64,000 bases of DNA from CBDFKY01 sp965248995 (GTDB taxonomy: Bacteria; Pseudomonadota; Alphaproteobacteria; Rickettsiales; UBA998), in assembly GCA_965248995.1 (NCBI GenBank), contig CBDFKY010000005.1:209311-273310 (forward strand), in the 5' to 3' direction. Positions 1 through 9,196 of the stretch are shown in pieces. A model generated the notes under the pieces. The model saw only the letters and a program-made list of their open reading frames with translations, was not told where the DNA came from and ran no database searches. How positions within the stretch are numbered: position 1 is the first letter of the stretch; every line of letters starts with the position of its first letter. Position numbers and translations under genes: made by a program.

Positions 1-1688
1 TCCGGATGTTCCAACGCCCACTGGGCAAATGCATTTATGGAAAGATCGCTTCCCTTGCGTGCATCCGGACGGGAAATGGCAATGAATGTCGTGCCTTCCC
101 GCAATTGTTCGGCCTGGCGATCTATTTTCGACTGGATGCCGTCAATGGTTTCCTCCAGCGCCAGCGCGGATGACTTGATATCATTCATGTCACCGATATA
201 CGTGCTGGCCCATGTCATGTGCTGTTGAAAAGAAGCAAAATCTTCTTTGCGGTCCCGCTGTTCCGCTTTCACCAGTTCGGCGATCGACTCCTTGCTGTCG
301 CCACGCCTGATCACCTCCACGACTTCTCTTTCCCCACGCAGGTAAGGATGGTTCAGCAGCCCGGTTTTCGCCGCTTGTTCATCACCGACCAGATTCAGAT
401 CTTCAATTTTCGCTTCTATCGTTCGCAACAGCGCAGCGCCGGGGACAAACGGATGCGCTTCCCCGAGCAAAGTCTGCGCACTGGTGACGATCACTTCTTC
501 CGTTACGTTTTCAAGCGCATCCGGTCTGTACACGTTACTGTCGAACCCGTTTCGCACGAATTCGACCGGAATACGGTCATTGGTCCACTTCCGAAGTGGC
601 TCTACGGACTCTTCACCTACCGATTTGATCGCTCCGACCCGGGAAAGATTTTCCCCGCTTTCCATGGTGAGGCGGTCAATGAAGGAAAATTCTTCGTTTC
701 GTGCCGCCAGATCATGGAGAGCCGCTTCTTTCAGGATAACGGCGGTTATTTGAGGATCAAGCCGCGCCTCTGCCAGTTTCTGCTGAAACGACGCGAAATC
801 CGTCTCCCTCGTTTCCAGCACTTCCGCGATAGCCCCGGCCACATTCGCAGAATCCTCATAACGTGCCGCCATTTTTTGGACGTTACGTTGTTTTTCAAGA
901 TACGGCTGCTCTTTGAGAGCGCTAATTTTTCCGCTGTCCAGCCCCGATGCGTCCAGGGCATTATCCATGAATTTAATGAACGCCTCGCTCATGGATTTAC
1001 ATTTTTCAATCCCTAACGTATGCGGAGTGACTACGGTCGCGGTTGCCCCCTTGAACGCGTCATCCTCTTTTAAAATTTCCTGGGCATGGATGATCGTCTG
1101 CGCCCCATCCACATAATTTCCGTCCAGGATAATATTCTTCTCGTTAAAACCCTGGATGTTTTCGCGCATGAAATCGATAGATGCCTTGGCGATCAGCGGA
1201 TAAAGCGCTTCACGGTGCTTCATCGTCACTTCCTTGGGAACCATGGCGAATTTAGGATTCGGATCCGTTTCCGTCTGGCCGTATTTGATCCATTCCTTTT
1301 CGGTAACACCGCCTTGAGTAAACAGGTTGAAAGGAAGGTAAACCACGAATGCGTCACCCTGATCGAGCGAGGCAAGATTATGCCGCACTACCTTTATCTC
1401 ATCCGGATGCTGGAAATCGTTCGACATGGCGAACAGAATGGATGGTGTACCGTTCTTGGCACTGGCCCATAATTTTTCAAACACATGGGCGGTCTGGCCC
1501 CCGGTGTCCGGATATTTTGCGAGATCTCCCGCATAACGGGGCATGTTGAGTTCGTTAAAGCCATTTTCAAATCCCGCCGTCACCTGCCCTTGAAGATGAT
1601 AGATCGCAAGGATGTTTTTTTGTTCAGGATAGTTGAATTTGCTGTCTGCGGGAAGACTCGTTTCAACAATAGGGGCTTCAAGCAGCAT
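1..1688 (-). CDS. Sucrose-synthase/sucrose-phosphate-synthase-like glycosyltransferase (3' end outside window)
   Basis: This frame is open without a stop from an ATG at 1688 to the window edge, giving at least 562 codons; the C-terminus is missing. Residues 59-65 read YPDTGGQ, the donor-loop signature of sucrose synthases and sucrose-phosphate synthases (GT4). A diluted match to their next two motifs follows: NYVDGAQT at 191-198 (family: HGHYADAG) and TPHTLGIEK at 221-229 (family: TGHSLGRxK). The segment RNGFDSNVYRPD at 379-390 resembles the loop that opens the second Rossmann domain of GT4 enzymes. The region from 230 to 370 is helical, charged and not obviously related to known enzymes, so the protein is divergent. 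It follows a sugar symporter, a PfkB kinase and a GH68-like protein on the same strand, which fits sucrose or sucrose-like disaccharide synthesis. The frame is secure; the substrate is inference and other GT4 activities are possible. Confidence 0.6.
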   Translation of the reverse strand, partial: MLLEAPIVETSLPADSKFNYPEQKNILAIYHLQGQVTAGFENGFNELNMPRYAGDLAKYPDTGGQTAHVFEKLWASAKNGTPSILFAMSNDFQHPDEIKVVRHNLASLDQGDAFVVYLPFNLFTQGGVTEKEWIKYGQTETDPNPKFAMVPKEVTMKHREALYPLIAKASIDFMRENIQGFNEKNIILDGNYVDGAQTIIHAQEILKEDDAFKGATATVVTPHTLGIEKCKSMSEAFIKFMDNALDASGLDSGKISALKEQPYLEKQRNVQKMAARYEDSANVAGAIAEVLETRETDFASFQQKLAEARLDPQITAVILKEAALHDLAARNEEFSFIDRLTMESGENLSRVGAIKSVGEESVEPLRKWTNDRIPVEFVRNGFDSNVYRPDALENVTEEVIVTSAQTLLGEAHPFVPGAALLRTIEAKIEDLNLVGDEQAAKTGLLNHPYLRGEREVVEVIRRGDSKESIAELVKAEQRDRKEDFASFQQHMTWASTYIGDMNDIKSSALALEETIDGIQSKIDRQAEQLREGTTFIAISRPDARKGSDLSINAFAQWALEHP

Positions 1689-1857
1689 AGTGGGAGAATC
1701 CTTAGAATTTATATTTAGAATTAAATCTGGAGCGTCAGCGGCAGAACGCATATATTCAAAAAGTTGCTTATAGCTTTCGCCCTGAAAGACGATTGCCTTT
1801 ACAGAAAAATGAAATACATTGTTAATTTTTAATAACAGAATTTACGCCTGACACCAA

Positions 1858-1871
1858 TCACATTTATGTGA
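1858..1871. promoter_or_regulatory. Perfect 6-2-6 palindrome, possible operator
   Basis: TCACATTTATGTGA is a perfect inverted repeat with a two-base spacer. It lies in the 208-base gap between the symporter gene and the downstream glycosyltransferase gene, about 170 bases upstream of the latter's start. The shape suits a dimeric regulator such as LacI or GntR type, but chance occurrence cannot be excluded. The rest of the gap is AT-rich and I see no gene in it. Confidence 0.25.
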
Positions 1872-1896
1872 AAGTTTTATGTCAAGCCGCAGAACT

Positions 1897-3486
1897 CTAG
1901 GCGTAGGACACTACCAGGCAAATGGTCAGCACCAGCAGGAACACGGAAAGCACGCGGTAATTATTGTACCATTTCACGCCTTTCAATGTCAGGCCTTCCT
2001 GTTTGTAATACGCCGAAGTCCAGACCAGATTATCGGTTTTCGACGCGTCCGGGGCAGGAGTCGACAGGCTTACCGTTACCAGAGTCGCTACGCAGATGAT
2101 GACCAGAATCGGTACGATATAGAGGAAATGAATATGCACGATTCCGAGTATGACATTCGCGATAAATAAAACGATGCCGCTGATAACACCGACAATCATG
2201 GCGGCGTACGCTCCCTGTGCGTTAGCGCGTTTCCAGAAAGCGCCGACGAGGAACATGGAAGCGCTTGGCGGTACTGCGTAGGCGATGACCGTCTGGAGAT
2301 ACTTGAACAGGGAATCGAAGTGCCTGATCTGCGGAGCCCAGAGCACCGCTACGAACATGATGACGATCGTCGCCAGCTTGCCGACGCGCATCAGCTGCTT
2401 GCTGGTAAGGTTGGGACGATAGCGGCTGACGATATCCATCGTCACCAGCGTGGAAGCGGAATTGAGGGTCGCATCGACCGCCGACAGAAGCGCGCCCAGG
2501 AAACCGGCGAATACCAGTCCGAGCAGACCGATCGGCATCAGGTCGAATAATAAGGTGGGGTATACGAGGTCAGGGCGTTTCAGGTGCGGATACAGCAGGA
2601 TGGCGGCCGTTCCCGGCAGCACCATGATAAACAGCACGGAAAGCTTGAGAAGCCCCGCCATGAGCGCGCCTTTGCGTCCATGCAGCACGTCTTTGGCGCT
2701 TAGGATACGCTGTACCATGAACTGGTTGGTACACCAGAAGTAAAACCCGAGCAGCGGCACGCCGGTCGCCAGTCCCAGCCAGGGTACGCCGGGATCGTTC
2801 AACGGGCGGATCAGGCTCAAATGATCGGCAGGTATTTTTTCGAAAATAGCGTGAAATCCGCCGATTTTATCGTAGGCGAGATAGGACAGGATCACCGAGC
2901 CGATCAACAGCACGATCACCATCACCGTCTCGGCGATCATGACGGCGGATAATCCGCCGATCGCCGTATAGCATCCTGCCAGCACCGCCAGAATCGTGAT
3001 GATCTGCCATTGTTCCAGATTAGGAAACGCCATATTGGCGACCAGGCTCCCCGCATATAGGCTCGCCGCCGTTTCCACGACAATGTTAAGAAACAGGGTC
3101 AGGCAGGCGAAATAGAGCCTTACCCGGTGGTCATAACGTCGCTCGAGATACTCCGGCATTGTATAGACTTTGGACTGCACGATAAACGGCAGCATGAAGA
3201 CGCAGAAAAAGACCAAGACGAACGCGGCCATCCATTCATAATTATAAACAGAAATACCGGTAGCGTAGGCATCGCCGGCCAGACCGATCAGCGTGGTGGA
3301 TGAGATGTTGGAAGCGAACAGCGAAAAACCGATGATCGGCCACAACATGGAGCGGCCCGCCAGAAAGTAATCCTCGGAAGATTTATTTTTGCGCGAAAGC
3401 AGGATTCCCAGACTCAGCGCAACGATGAAAAATACGATGATCACGGCAATATCTATCGTAGTCAATCGTATTGCAAAATCCGTCAT
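1897..3486 (-). CDS. SGLT-type sodium:sugar symporter (SSS family)
   Basis: This is a 529-residue polytopic membrane protein with about 13-14 hydrophobic segments. The N-terminal part has the SSS signature: an EDYFLAGRS-type loop, then FSLFASNISSTTLIGLAGDA, then YEWMAAFVLVFFCVFMLPF. These match the Vibrio sodium/galactose symporter closely (FLAGKSL, SLIAANIS, YEWMSA). The KVYTMPEYLERRYD segment is also typical of the sugar-transporting branch. Such proteins import a sugar together with sodium across the inner membrane. The gene sits between a PfkB kinase gene and a sucrose-synthase-like gene on the same strand, with a 119-base gap on its 5' side that may hold its own promoter. A hexose or sucrose substrate is inference; myo-inositol or other solutes are possible within the family. 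Confidence 0.9.
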   Translation of the reverse strand: MTDFAIRLTTIDIAVIIVFFIVALSLGILLSRKNKSSEDYFLAGRSMLWPIIGFSLFASNISSTTLIGLAGDAYATGISVYNYEWMAAFVLVFFCVFMLPFIVQSKVYTMPEYLERRYDHRVRLYFACLTLFLNIVVETAASLYAGSLVANMAFPNLEQWQIITILAVLAGCYTAIGGLSAVMIAETVMVIVLLIGSVILSYLAYDKIGGFHAIFEKIPADHLSLIRPLNDPGVPWLGLATGVPLLGFYFWCTNQFMVQRILSAKDVLHGRKGALMAGLLKLSVLFIMVLPGTAAILLYPHLKRPDLVYPTLLFDLMPIGLLGLVFAGFLGALLSAVDATLNSASTLVTMDIVSRYRPNLTSKQLMRVGKLATIVIMFVAVLWAPQIRHFDSLFKYLQTVIAYAVPPSASMFLVGAFWKRANAQGAYAAMIVGVISGIVLFIANVILGIVHIHFLYIVPILVIICVATLVTVSLSTPAPDASKTDNLVWTSAYYKQEGLTLKGVKWYNNYRVLSVFLLVLTICLVVSYA

Positions 3487-3605
3487 AACAGTATTTTCCA
3501 GTCATTCTAATGATAATGTCGCAGAGTTAACATAGAAATTCAGGTCTGTAAACCTAAAGCTTGCAGGAAAAAAACCGTATTTTCAATATGTTGCACCGCA
3601 ACATA

Positions 3606-4640
3606 TCATGCCGCAGCGATGCGTTGAAGTGATTCTTCACTCAGTTGCGGTTCCGCCTGCGAAATCACCGCCGCCGCCACGCGATGGCCGAGTCTCAGGC
3701 TTTCTTCTTCACCTTGGTCGTTCAACAGCCCGGAAATCACCCCGGCCATAAAGGCGTCGCCTGCTCCCAGCGTATTGACAACATTGGGCACGGAAGCGGG
3801 CGGCGTCTGAAAAACTCCGTTTCTGGTACGTAAGTAAGGCGCGGCGTTTCCGTGGCTGATGCAGAGCAGCGCGTCATCCGACCGCCCGGCGAGCGCTTCA
3901 TATATCGTATCGCAGGCTTGCGCGTAATCCTGAAACTTTTCGCCGAACAGCGCTTTTATCTCTTCCTCGTTTCCGAAAACACAGGCCGCATGTCGCTCGA
4001 TCGTTTCCATGAACAGTACGCTATGTACCCTCACCTGTTCTGCGCCGAAAAGGGTAAACCCTACCGCGGTATCATGTTTCGCCGCCAGCGCGAGTATATC
4101 CCGCCACAGTGTATAACCTTCGGGCAGGGCGGGCAGTTCTCCTTCCAGCAGGATCATATCCGCCCGTTCAATCTGCGCCTCAATCATCTGCGCATTCAGG
4201 GAAGACATGCTGTCCCCCAGATAGCGGGCGACGGCGCGCTCTCCCTTTTCATCCGTCAACACGTAGGAACGGGAGGTCTCCAGGCCCATGCACTGTTCGG
4301 GAATCAGTTCCATTCCCGCGTCGATCACAGCGTCGGAAAAGATCTCGCCATACGTATCCTTCGCGCTCGCGGCGCAGAACGTAATGGCGACATCGGGGCA
4401 GAGCCGCGTCACCGCGGACGCCGTATTCGCCATCGAGCCGCCTGCCACGACGTCGATTCCATCCTTCAGCGTCGCGATTTCCTTTTCCATCGCCGCGATC
4501 TGGACCGGCGACAACATATTGCGCACGCCGGGTTTCATGCCGTAACGCTGCATCAGGTCACCCGCTTTTGCTTTGCCGATCAGAATGTCCGCCACCGGCA
4601 TACCGATGCAGAGCAGATTATCCACATGTGAAAGTTTCAT
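3606..4640 (-). CDS. PfkB-family carbohydrate kinase (possible fructokinase)
   Basis: This 344-residue protein has the ribokinase/PfkB fold. A glycine-rich sugar-binding segment (VVAGGSMANTASAV) lies near residues 65-78, and the C-terminal signature NTLGAGDAF spans 289-297, with Asp295 as the predicted catalytic base. PfkB enzymes phosphorylate sugars or nucleosides with ATP. The general layout, including the long N-terminal region, resembles the adenosine-kinase-like branch that also contains many annotated sugar kinases, so motif reading alone does not fix the substrate. It is 24 bases downstream of the DUF4337 gene and shares an apparent operon with the GH68-like gene, with the symporter gene following. 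In that setting, phosphorylation of fructose or another released sugar is the simplest role. The ATG at 4640 is preceded by GGGAA at a suitable distance. Confidence 0.85.
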   Translation of the reverse strand: MKLSHVDNLLCIGMPVADILIGKAKAGDLMQRYGMKPGVRNMLSPVQIAAMEKEIATLKDGIDVVAGGSMANTASAVTRLCPDVAITFCAASAKDTYGEIFSDAVIDAGMELIPEQCMGLETSRSYVLTDEKGERAVARYLGDSMSSLNAQMIEAQIERADMILLEGELPALPEGYTLWRDILALAAKHDTAVGFTLFGAEQVRVHSVLFMETIERHAACVFGNEEEIKALFGEKFQDYAQACDTIYEALAGRSDDALLCISHGNAAPYLRTRNGVFQTPPASVPNVVNTLGAGDAFMAGVISGLLNDQGEEESLRLGHRVAAAVISQAEPQLSEESLQRIAAA

Positions 4641-4664
4641 TGTATTCCCTGTCCGAATGAATGG

Positions 4665-5261
4665 TTATGAAAGCAGTACCACGATGGTGTCGGGATGAAT
4701 ATGCCAGCCCATCAGTCCCGACAGTCCCATCAGTATTCCGAGCCCTGACGGCACCAGCGCCAGGACGTAGAGCCAGCGTTTTTGCACCAGGGCGGTAATC
4801 GCCAGCAGGGAAATGGCGATGGCGAGCATGGCGTCGCTTAAGTCGAACTGGTCGTCGCGGTAATTCAGCGCGTCGTATTTTTCCTGATCGGCTTTGGCAC
4901 TGGTTTCCATTTCCTTTTTCTGGCCGTCCAGATGGCTCAGTCTCGCATCCGCTTCCTTCAATGCCGCCTTGTAGAGCTCCTGTTGGGGAGCGGCAGCCGT
5001 CTGCATTCCCAGCGTCAGGGCGGAAATATGCTGCGAGGTCGTTTCCTCGCGGATATGAAGGGCCTGGTACCACGACCAGTGATCGATCTTGTCCGCCTGC
5101 GCCTGTTCCATCGTCTGCACCAGGTTATCATCCTTGACCTTGCAGATGCCCGTAAAGCTGGCGATGATCGCCACCGTCAGCGCCACGTACGTATTCAGGC
5201 GCGAAGCGTTCTGTTCGCGGATTTTTTCAACCGTTTCAACGGGGTCTACGTCCATGTTCAT
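4665..5261 (-). CDS. DUF4337-like membrane protein
   Basis: This 198-residue protein resembles DUF4337: an N-terminal membrane segment (about residues 25-40, YVALTVAIIASFTGI), a soluble helical stretch with DHWSWYQALHIRE, a predicted coiled coil rich in Lys, Glu and Ala (about 95-130), then two or three C-terminal membrane segments. DUF4337 proteins have no established function. The gene lies 9 bases downstream of the GH68-like gene and 24 bases upstream of the PfkB kinase gene, so the three are probably co-transcribed. Whether it takes part in sugar metabolism is unknown. The family assignment rests on overall layout and the conserved WxWYQA-like stretch, from memory. Confidence 0.65.
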   Translation of the reverse strand: MNMDVDPVETVEKIREQNASRLNTYVALTVAIIASFTGICKVKDDNLVQTMEQAQADKIDHWSWYQALHIREETTSQHISALTLGMQTAAAPQQELYKAALKEADARLSHLDGQKKEMETSAKADQEKYDALNYRDDQFDLSDAMLAIAISLLAITALVQKRWLYVLALVPSGLGILMGLSGLMGWHIHPDTIVVLLS

Positions 5262-5270
5262 TCCCTGCGG

Positions 5271-6332
5271 TTATAGCGTGAAATCACGGAAATCCATGGA
5301 GGCCGGCCGCAGATGTTCCATACGGCGCACCGTCGAGGCGCGGATCACTCCAGCATCGGTATCGAACCCGATAATCTGTCCTCCCAGTTCAGGGACCACC
5401 TGGCACGCGTAGAGCGCGTCTTCACCATAAGAGAGGAGAGGCGTCTTTTCCTTTTCGGAAACCGTGATTACCTGAAATTCCCCTGTCGACGCTTCCGCCT
5501 GGGCGGCCAGGGAGGCCATGTCTACGGGGAAGCCGTAAAATCCGTACTGAACGCGTGATTTATCGGGGGTATGAGGAATATACGCCTCGCTGTTCTTGCA
5601 GCTGAAAGCGATCAGATGCCGGCCGGTCAGTGCGTCGATATACATCCTCGGAACTTCCGCCTCGGGCACGCCGACGGCGAAGCTGATACCGGTCGCCACC
5701 CAGTCCGTCAACATGCGGGGCTGGCGGGAGCGCAGGAGTGCGACCACTCCGTGTGCGCCGTTTTTCTCTCCTTTCATGCCATGCGGCAAATCCTTACCGT
5801 GTGCGCACAATAACATATATGCATACTCACTCCCGGGCGCGCGGAAAATGACCGGGTCCCGCCATGCATGGATGACAACGTCACCTTTAATGCTTTGCGT
5901 GTTGAAAAAACGTGGGTCGGCGTCGATATGCGCGTTTTTTACCCGCTGCCAATGCAGCCCGTCGGACGACATGGCAAAACTGATATGCTGCGTAAACGGA
6001 CGGGGCAGACCCTCCACGGGAGTTTGTGCGCTGTCACGTGACGTATACGCCATCAGCCGGTCGGTTTCCTTCCCGTACGCTAGCGAGCAACCCGTCCATA
6101 TCGACGTATTATCCCGGGAGGTGGACGCATCTGTCGCCGTCATCACCGCATGGTCATGATAATCGTACGTAACGAAGTCTCTGGTCGTTGCATAACCGAT
6201 ACGGGCATGGAAATGATGCTCTTCTTTCGGCACGAGGGTGTGATCATCCACGTTCAGATAATAGACGTGGAAAAGCCCGGTCGCCGAATCGAACCAGTAC
6301 CACGAATCCCAGATATAGGGAGTATTTTGCAT
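5271..6332 (-). CDS. GH68-like (clan GH-J) fructan/sucrose-active protein, apparently cytoplasmic
   Basis: The 353-residue product carries the three acidic motifs of levansucrases and invertases in the right order. IWDSW at residues 7-11 matches the GH68 nucleophile motif (VWDSW) with Asp9. AWRDP at 156-160 matches the RDP transition-state motif with Asp159. PEAEVPRM at 223-230 matches the DEIER-type acid/base motif. SIWTGCS at 77-83 corresponds to EWSGSA. GH68 enzymes hydrolyse sucrose or transfer its fructosyl group. No signal peptide is seen and the protein is shorter than typical GH68 enzymes (400-500 residues), so it may act inside the cell. I chose the ATG at 6332; an upstream TTG at 6389 would add 19 residues without a good ribosome site. 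The family level is inference from motifs; a related five-blade propeller (GH32 or GH43) is the alternative. Confidence 0.7.
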   Translation of the reverse strand: MQNTPYIWDSWYWFDSATGLFHVYYLNVDDHTLVPKEEHHFHARIGYATTRDFVTYDYHDHAVMTATDASTSRDNTSIWTGCSLAYGKETDRLMAYTSRDSAQTPVEGLPRPFTQHISFAMSSDGLHWQRVKNAHIDADPRFFNTQSIKGDVVIHAWRDPVIFRAPGSEYAYMLLCAHGKDLPHGMKGEKNGAHGVVALLRSRQPRMLTDWVATGISFAVGVPEAEVPRMYIDALTGRHLIAFSCKNSEAYIPHTPDKSRVQYGFYGFPVDMASLAAQAEASTGEFQVITVSEKEKTPLLSYGEDALYACQVVPELGGQIIGFDTDAGVIRASTVRRMEHLRPASMDFRDFTL

Positions 6333-6414
6333 CGTCTTTACCGCTTGAAACTTCAGCCCTGTATTAAGCAAGTTTACGAGTAAGGGCAAGCAGTTTATAA
6401 GGGGGATTGATGCC

Positions 6415-8181
6415 TTAATGCACGGTCAGCGAGGGCATTGCCTGCGTCATGGGCGTATGCATCACTTCGTTGGTGGCATCGATCGTCGTAGCCGGCGGCG
6501 TTATCCCCGAAGCATCTCTTATTCTGGCGAATTCCTCGTGCAGTTCCTCTTTTGCCTGTTTTCCCTGCGTTTGCGATTGATGCGGCGTCGTTTTAGACAC
6601 AAACGGGTTATGCTCGATTTCCTGCACCAGCTGCTTCAAATGATCGGCGATATCGTTCGCTTTGACACCCCGCACCTGATCATGCATCGCGGCAAGCCCC
6701 GTGGCTGCCATGCTGATCACACGCTCACGTTCGACACCGGTCTCCGCCTGAGTGACCATCTGCGCCGTACGTGCGAGCAGTTCCTCGTATTTCATGAAAG
6801 GATCCTTGTCCTCCGCCGCATTTTTGGAACAGAAAATGGAGGCGAGGTTGCAGAGCAGGTAAAACGTGCTCATCGCGGAATGCGCCTGCCAGACGATGTC
6901 CTGATTATTGCCGAGCTTCACCGCGTTTTCAGCTACGGATACATTGCTGCGCAGCTTGTTGATGTTCGCATTCGATGCGGAAATGTCGACGTCCACGCCG
7001 TTATTGAAACGCAATTTATCAGGATCGGCATCGATGGAAAGCCCTTGCTGCTTATTCCACGCCTGCTCGAATTCCCCGCGCGCCTTTTCTAAATCCAGCC
7101 CGGCTTTCTCCTTATACCTCATGCTGAGATTCGTTACCTGTCCATTTTCCGTTTCCTGAAAATCGACGGGCCGGTTTTTAATCAGATTATAACGGCGCCA
7201 GGAATCCATCGGCAACGCCACGGTACCGACGATATTCGAGAGCGTATTGACGAAGAACGGCGAAGACTGCGCGATCGCCTGCGCCTTACCAAGCGGGCTG
7301 GCCAGTTTTTCCGGCGGCTGTTCCTTCATCGGGATTTCCTTGACCGCCGTGGCGTACGTGGAGCCAAGCAACGCCGAGGCGCTCAGGATGAAACGCCCGT
7401 AATCCTGATCTTTAAGGCCTGCCATACCGGTCTGTACGTTGTTGACGATACCGATGCCTTCCGTGAACCACATGAGGTTGTCACTGATGAAATCATCCAG
7501 CTTCTTGGCGAAAGGCTTGTTGGATTCGTAATGCTTGATCGTGTCCTCCACGGAGGTATTGGCGAGGTCGATTCCGTTTTCGGCGAACATACCGTGAAGT
7601 TTCTGCAAGACGGGATCCGTCTGCAACCCCCGGTCGCCGTTGCCTTTCCACAGGTACAGGCTGCAATTGAGGATGTTCAGGGCCGCCTGCCGGAGATTGT
7701 CGGTATTCCCTTCCCCCTCGAATCCGAATTTTCGCGTTATTTCCTTGGGCAACCCCAGAAACACCGCCTGGGTAAGGTGGCCCATCATGCCGAGACCTGC
7801 ATAGACTCTCATCCCGTGCGTATGGCGGAACTCATCGAAGCGGTCACTGAACGTCATCGGCTTCGCGTTCGGGTCCTTCACTTCCTGCACGGTAGGAGTA
7901 CCGGCAACCACCCCGGTGGATTGAAGCGCTTCCAGCAGATGTTCCGGCTTGCCGAAATTCTTGGCGATGAGCGCGGGTTTTCCTTCGATGTTCTGCGCAT
8001 AGCTGTAGATACCATGGTCACGGATCAGCGTTTCCTGAAGCGCGGCCAGCTTTTCATGCGAAGCCGTATCTTCCGGTGCGTACAGGACCGCCCACAGTTT
8101 TCCGCCATGTCCCGTTTCAATCGTCATATCCTGAAGGGCAGGACTGTCATTCCAGTGGTAATGGTCGCTTCGTTTTGTCAT
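6415..8181 (-). CDS. Large uncharacterised protein, paralogue of the one at 25278-27014
   Basis: I do not recognise this 588-residue protein. It aligns by eye with the 578-residue product of 25278-27014. Both open with a short alpha/beta module (here HYHWNDSPALQDMTIETG, there KYSFHHPDSLLKDVEIYT), continue with a 'LAALQETL'/'LGAIKTLL' helix and a GKPALIAKNFG/GKQVLRLRDIG strand, then a region with hydrophobic helices, a proline-rich break and a C-terminal helical domain ending near AEDKD or SKENTADIEK. Hydrophobic stretches near 125-140 and 270-290 and a possible segment near 435-450 (STFYLLCNLASIFC) suggest membrane association. No signal peptide or catalytic motif is visible. It is encoded upstream of the sugar island on the same strand, 82 bases before the GH68-like start, and divergently from plsC. 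Function unknown. Confidence 0.75.
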   Translation of the reverse strand: MTKRSDHYHWNDSPALQDMTIETGHGGKLWAVLYAPEDTASHEKLAALQETLIRDHGIYSYAQNIEGKPALIAKNFGKPEHLLEALQSTGVVAGTPTVQEVKDPNAKPMTFSDRFDEFRHTHGMRVYAGLGMMGHLTQAVFLGLPKEITRKFGFEGEGNTDNLRQAALNILNCSLYLWKGNGDRGLQTDPVLQKLHGMFAENGIDLANTSVEDTIKHYESNKPFAKKLDDFISDNLMWFTEGIGIVNNVQTGMAGLKDQDYGRFILSASALLGSTYATAVKEIPMKEQPPEKLASPLGKAQAIAQSSPFFVNTLSNIVGTVALPMDSWRRYNLIKNRPVDFQETENGQVTNLSMRYKEKAGLDLEKARGEFEQAWNKQQGLSIDADPDKLRFNNGVDVDISASNANINKLRSNVSVAENAVKLGNNQDIVWQAHSAMSTFYLLCNLASIFCSKNAAEDKDPFMKYEELLARTAQMVTQAETGVERERVISMAATGLAAMHDQVRGVKANDIADHLKQLVQEIEHNPFVSKTTPHQSQTQGKQAKEELHEEFARIRDASGITPPATTIDATNEVMHTPMTQAMPSLTVH

Positions 8182-8372
8182 AGTGACACGGTTCCTTGTG
8201 TAGGCTTCACTTGGATGTTACCAGTGATTCGCATATACTAACAAAAAAAGGTAAGGATTTTGTGTGAAGATTCGGTGAAAATCATGCTGCAACGCAGCAA
8301 ATCCGCCTTCCCTCCACGATATTATACTTACGTGCTCCATTAATCTATTCTAACCTGTTTTACGCGTTTATT

Positions 8373-9143
8373 ATGTTTCTACCCCAGCTATTTCGATTTA
8401 TTTCATTGTTTTTTATAGCGTTTTTGGTATCGGTCGCTGCTTCAGCCTGCGGTTTTCTAGGATACTTAAATGCTCGAAAAAAAGTACAAGGGTTATTTTA
8501 TATTAACCTGAAACGACTGTGGAAGCTGGTGATTACGGTGGAAGGATCTCTGGCTGAGGCCCCTCTCCTGATCGCCGCCAACCATTGCGGTTATATCGAC
8601 GTGGCGGTGGTCGGTTCTCTGGCCGACATACGGTTCACCCCGAAAATGGAAGCGAAAAAATGGCCTTTGCTGGGAGCTATGGCACGCGCGTTCGACGTCA
8701 TCTTTGTCAGCCGCGCCCGTGCGGACAGCAAGCATACGCAGCACATGCTGTTTGAAAAACTCCATGAAGGAGAGAAGATCTGTATTTTTCCTGAAGGTAC
8801 CACCAGTAACGGCAGGACGCTTAAACCGTTTAAGGCATCGTTGTTCGCGCTGGCGGAACAATGGCCCTATCCTGAACCCCTGAACGTTCAGCCCGTCGCC
8901 ATCTGCTATGAATCCGTTGACGGCGTGCCGATGAACGATACCAACTGGGAAGTGATCGCCTGGTACGGGGACGATACGCTGATTCGCCATGTATGGCGCC
9001 TGTCACGGGTAAAGGAAATCAGGGTAACGCTCAAATGCCTGGAGCCGCTGCACCTGCGTCCCGATGAAAATCGGAAAATGTTGTGTAAGGAAGTGGAGAC
9101 GGCTATTTATCACTCCCTGCCCCGCTCGAAAGAAATCACTTGA
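8373..9143 (+). CDS. plsC: 1-acyl-sn-glycerol-3-phosphate acyltransferase (PlsC family)
   Basis: This 256-residue protein has an N-terminal membrane anchor (about residues 8-30) followed by an acyltransferase domain. The catalytic NHxxxxD motif is NHCGYID, with His71 and Asp76. The phosphate-binding motif is FPEGTTSNG at 139-147. The FVSRARAD segment at 111-118 matches the third conserved block. PlsC enzymes transfer an acyl chain to lysophosphatidic acid at the inner membrane, making phosphatidate. The spacing and length are normal for the family; an ornithine-lipid acyltransferase (OlsA) is the main alternative because the family is broad. The gene is divergent from the large unknown gene at 6415-8181, with 191 bases between them, and is followed by rpmE after 53 bases. 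Confidence 0.88.
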   Translation: MFLPQLFRFISLFFIAFLVSVAASACGFLGYLNARKKVQGLFYINLKRLWKLVITVEGSLAEAPLLIAANHCGYIDVAVVGSLADIRFTPKMEAKKWPLLGAMARAFDVIFVSRARADSKHTQHMLFEKLHEGEKICIFPEGTTSNGRTLKPFKASLFALAEQWPYPEPLNVQPVAICYESVDGVPMNDTNWEVIAWYGDDTLIRHVWRLSRVKEIRVTLKCLEPLHLRPDENRKMLCKEVETAIYHSLPRSKEIT

Positions 9144-9196
9144 TTTTATCCTCCGATGCATTAAATATCCTCCTCTTTATTGATAGAGAATCAGAC

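Noticed and set aside
37..1718. Several plus-strand frames across the first 1.7 kb
   Set aside because: They overlap a single long minus-strand frame with better codon character that runs off the window edge; the plus frames have no coherent domains or ribosome sites.
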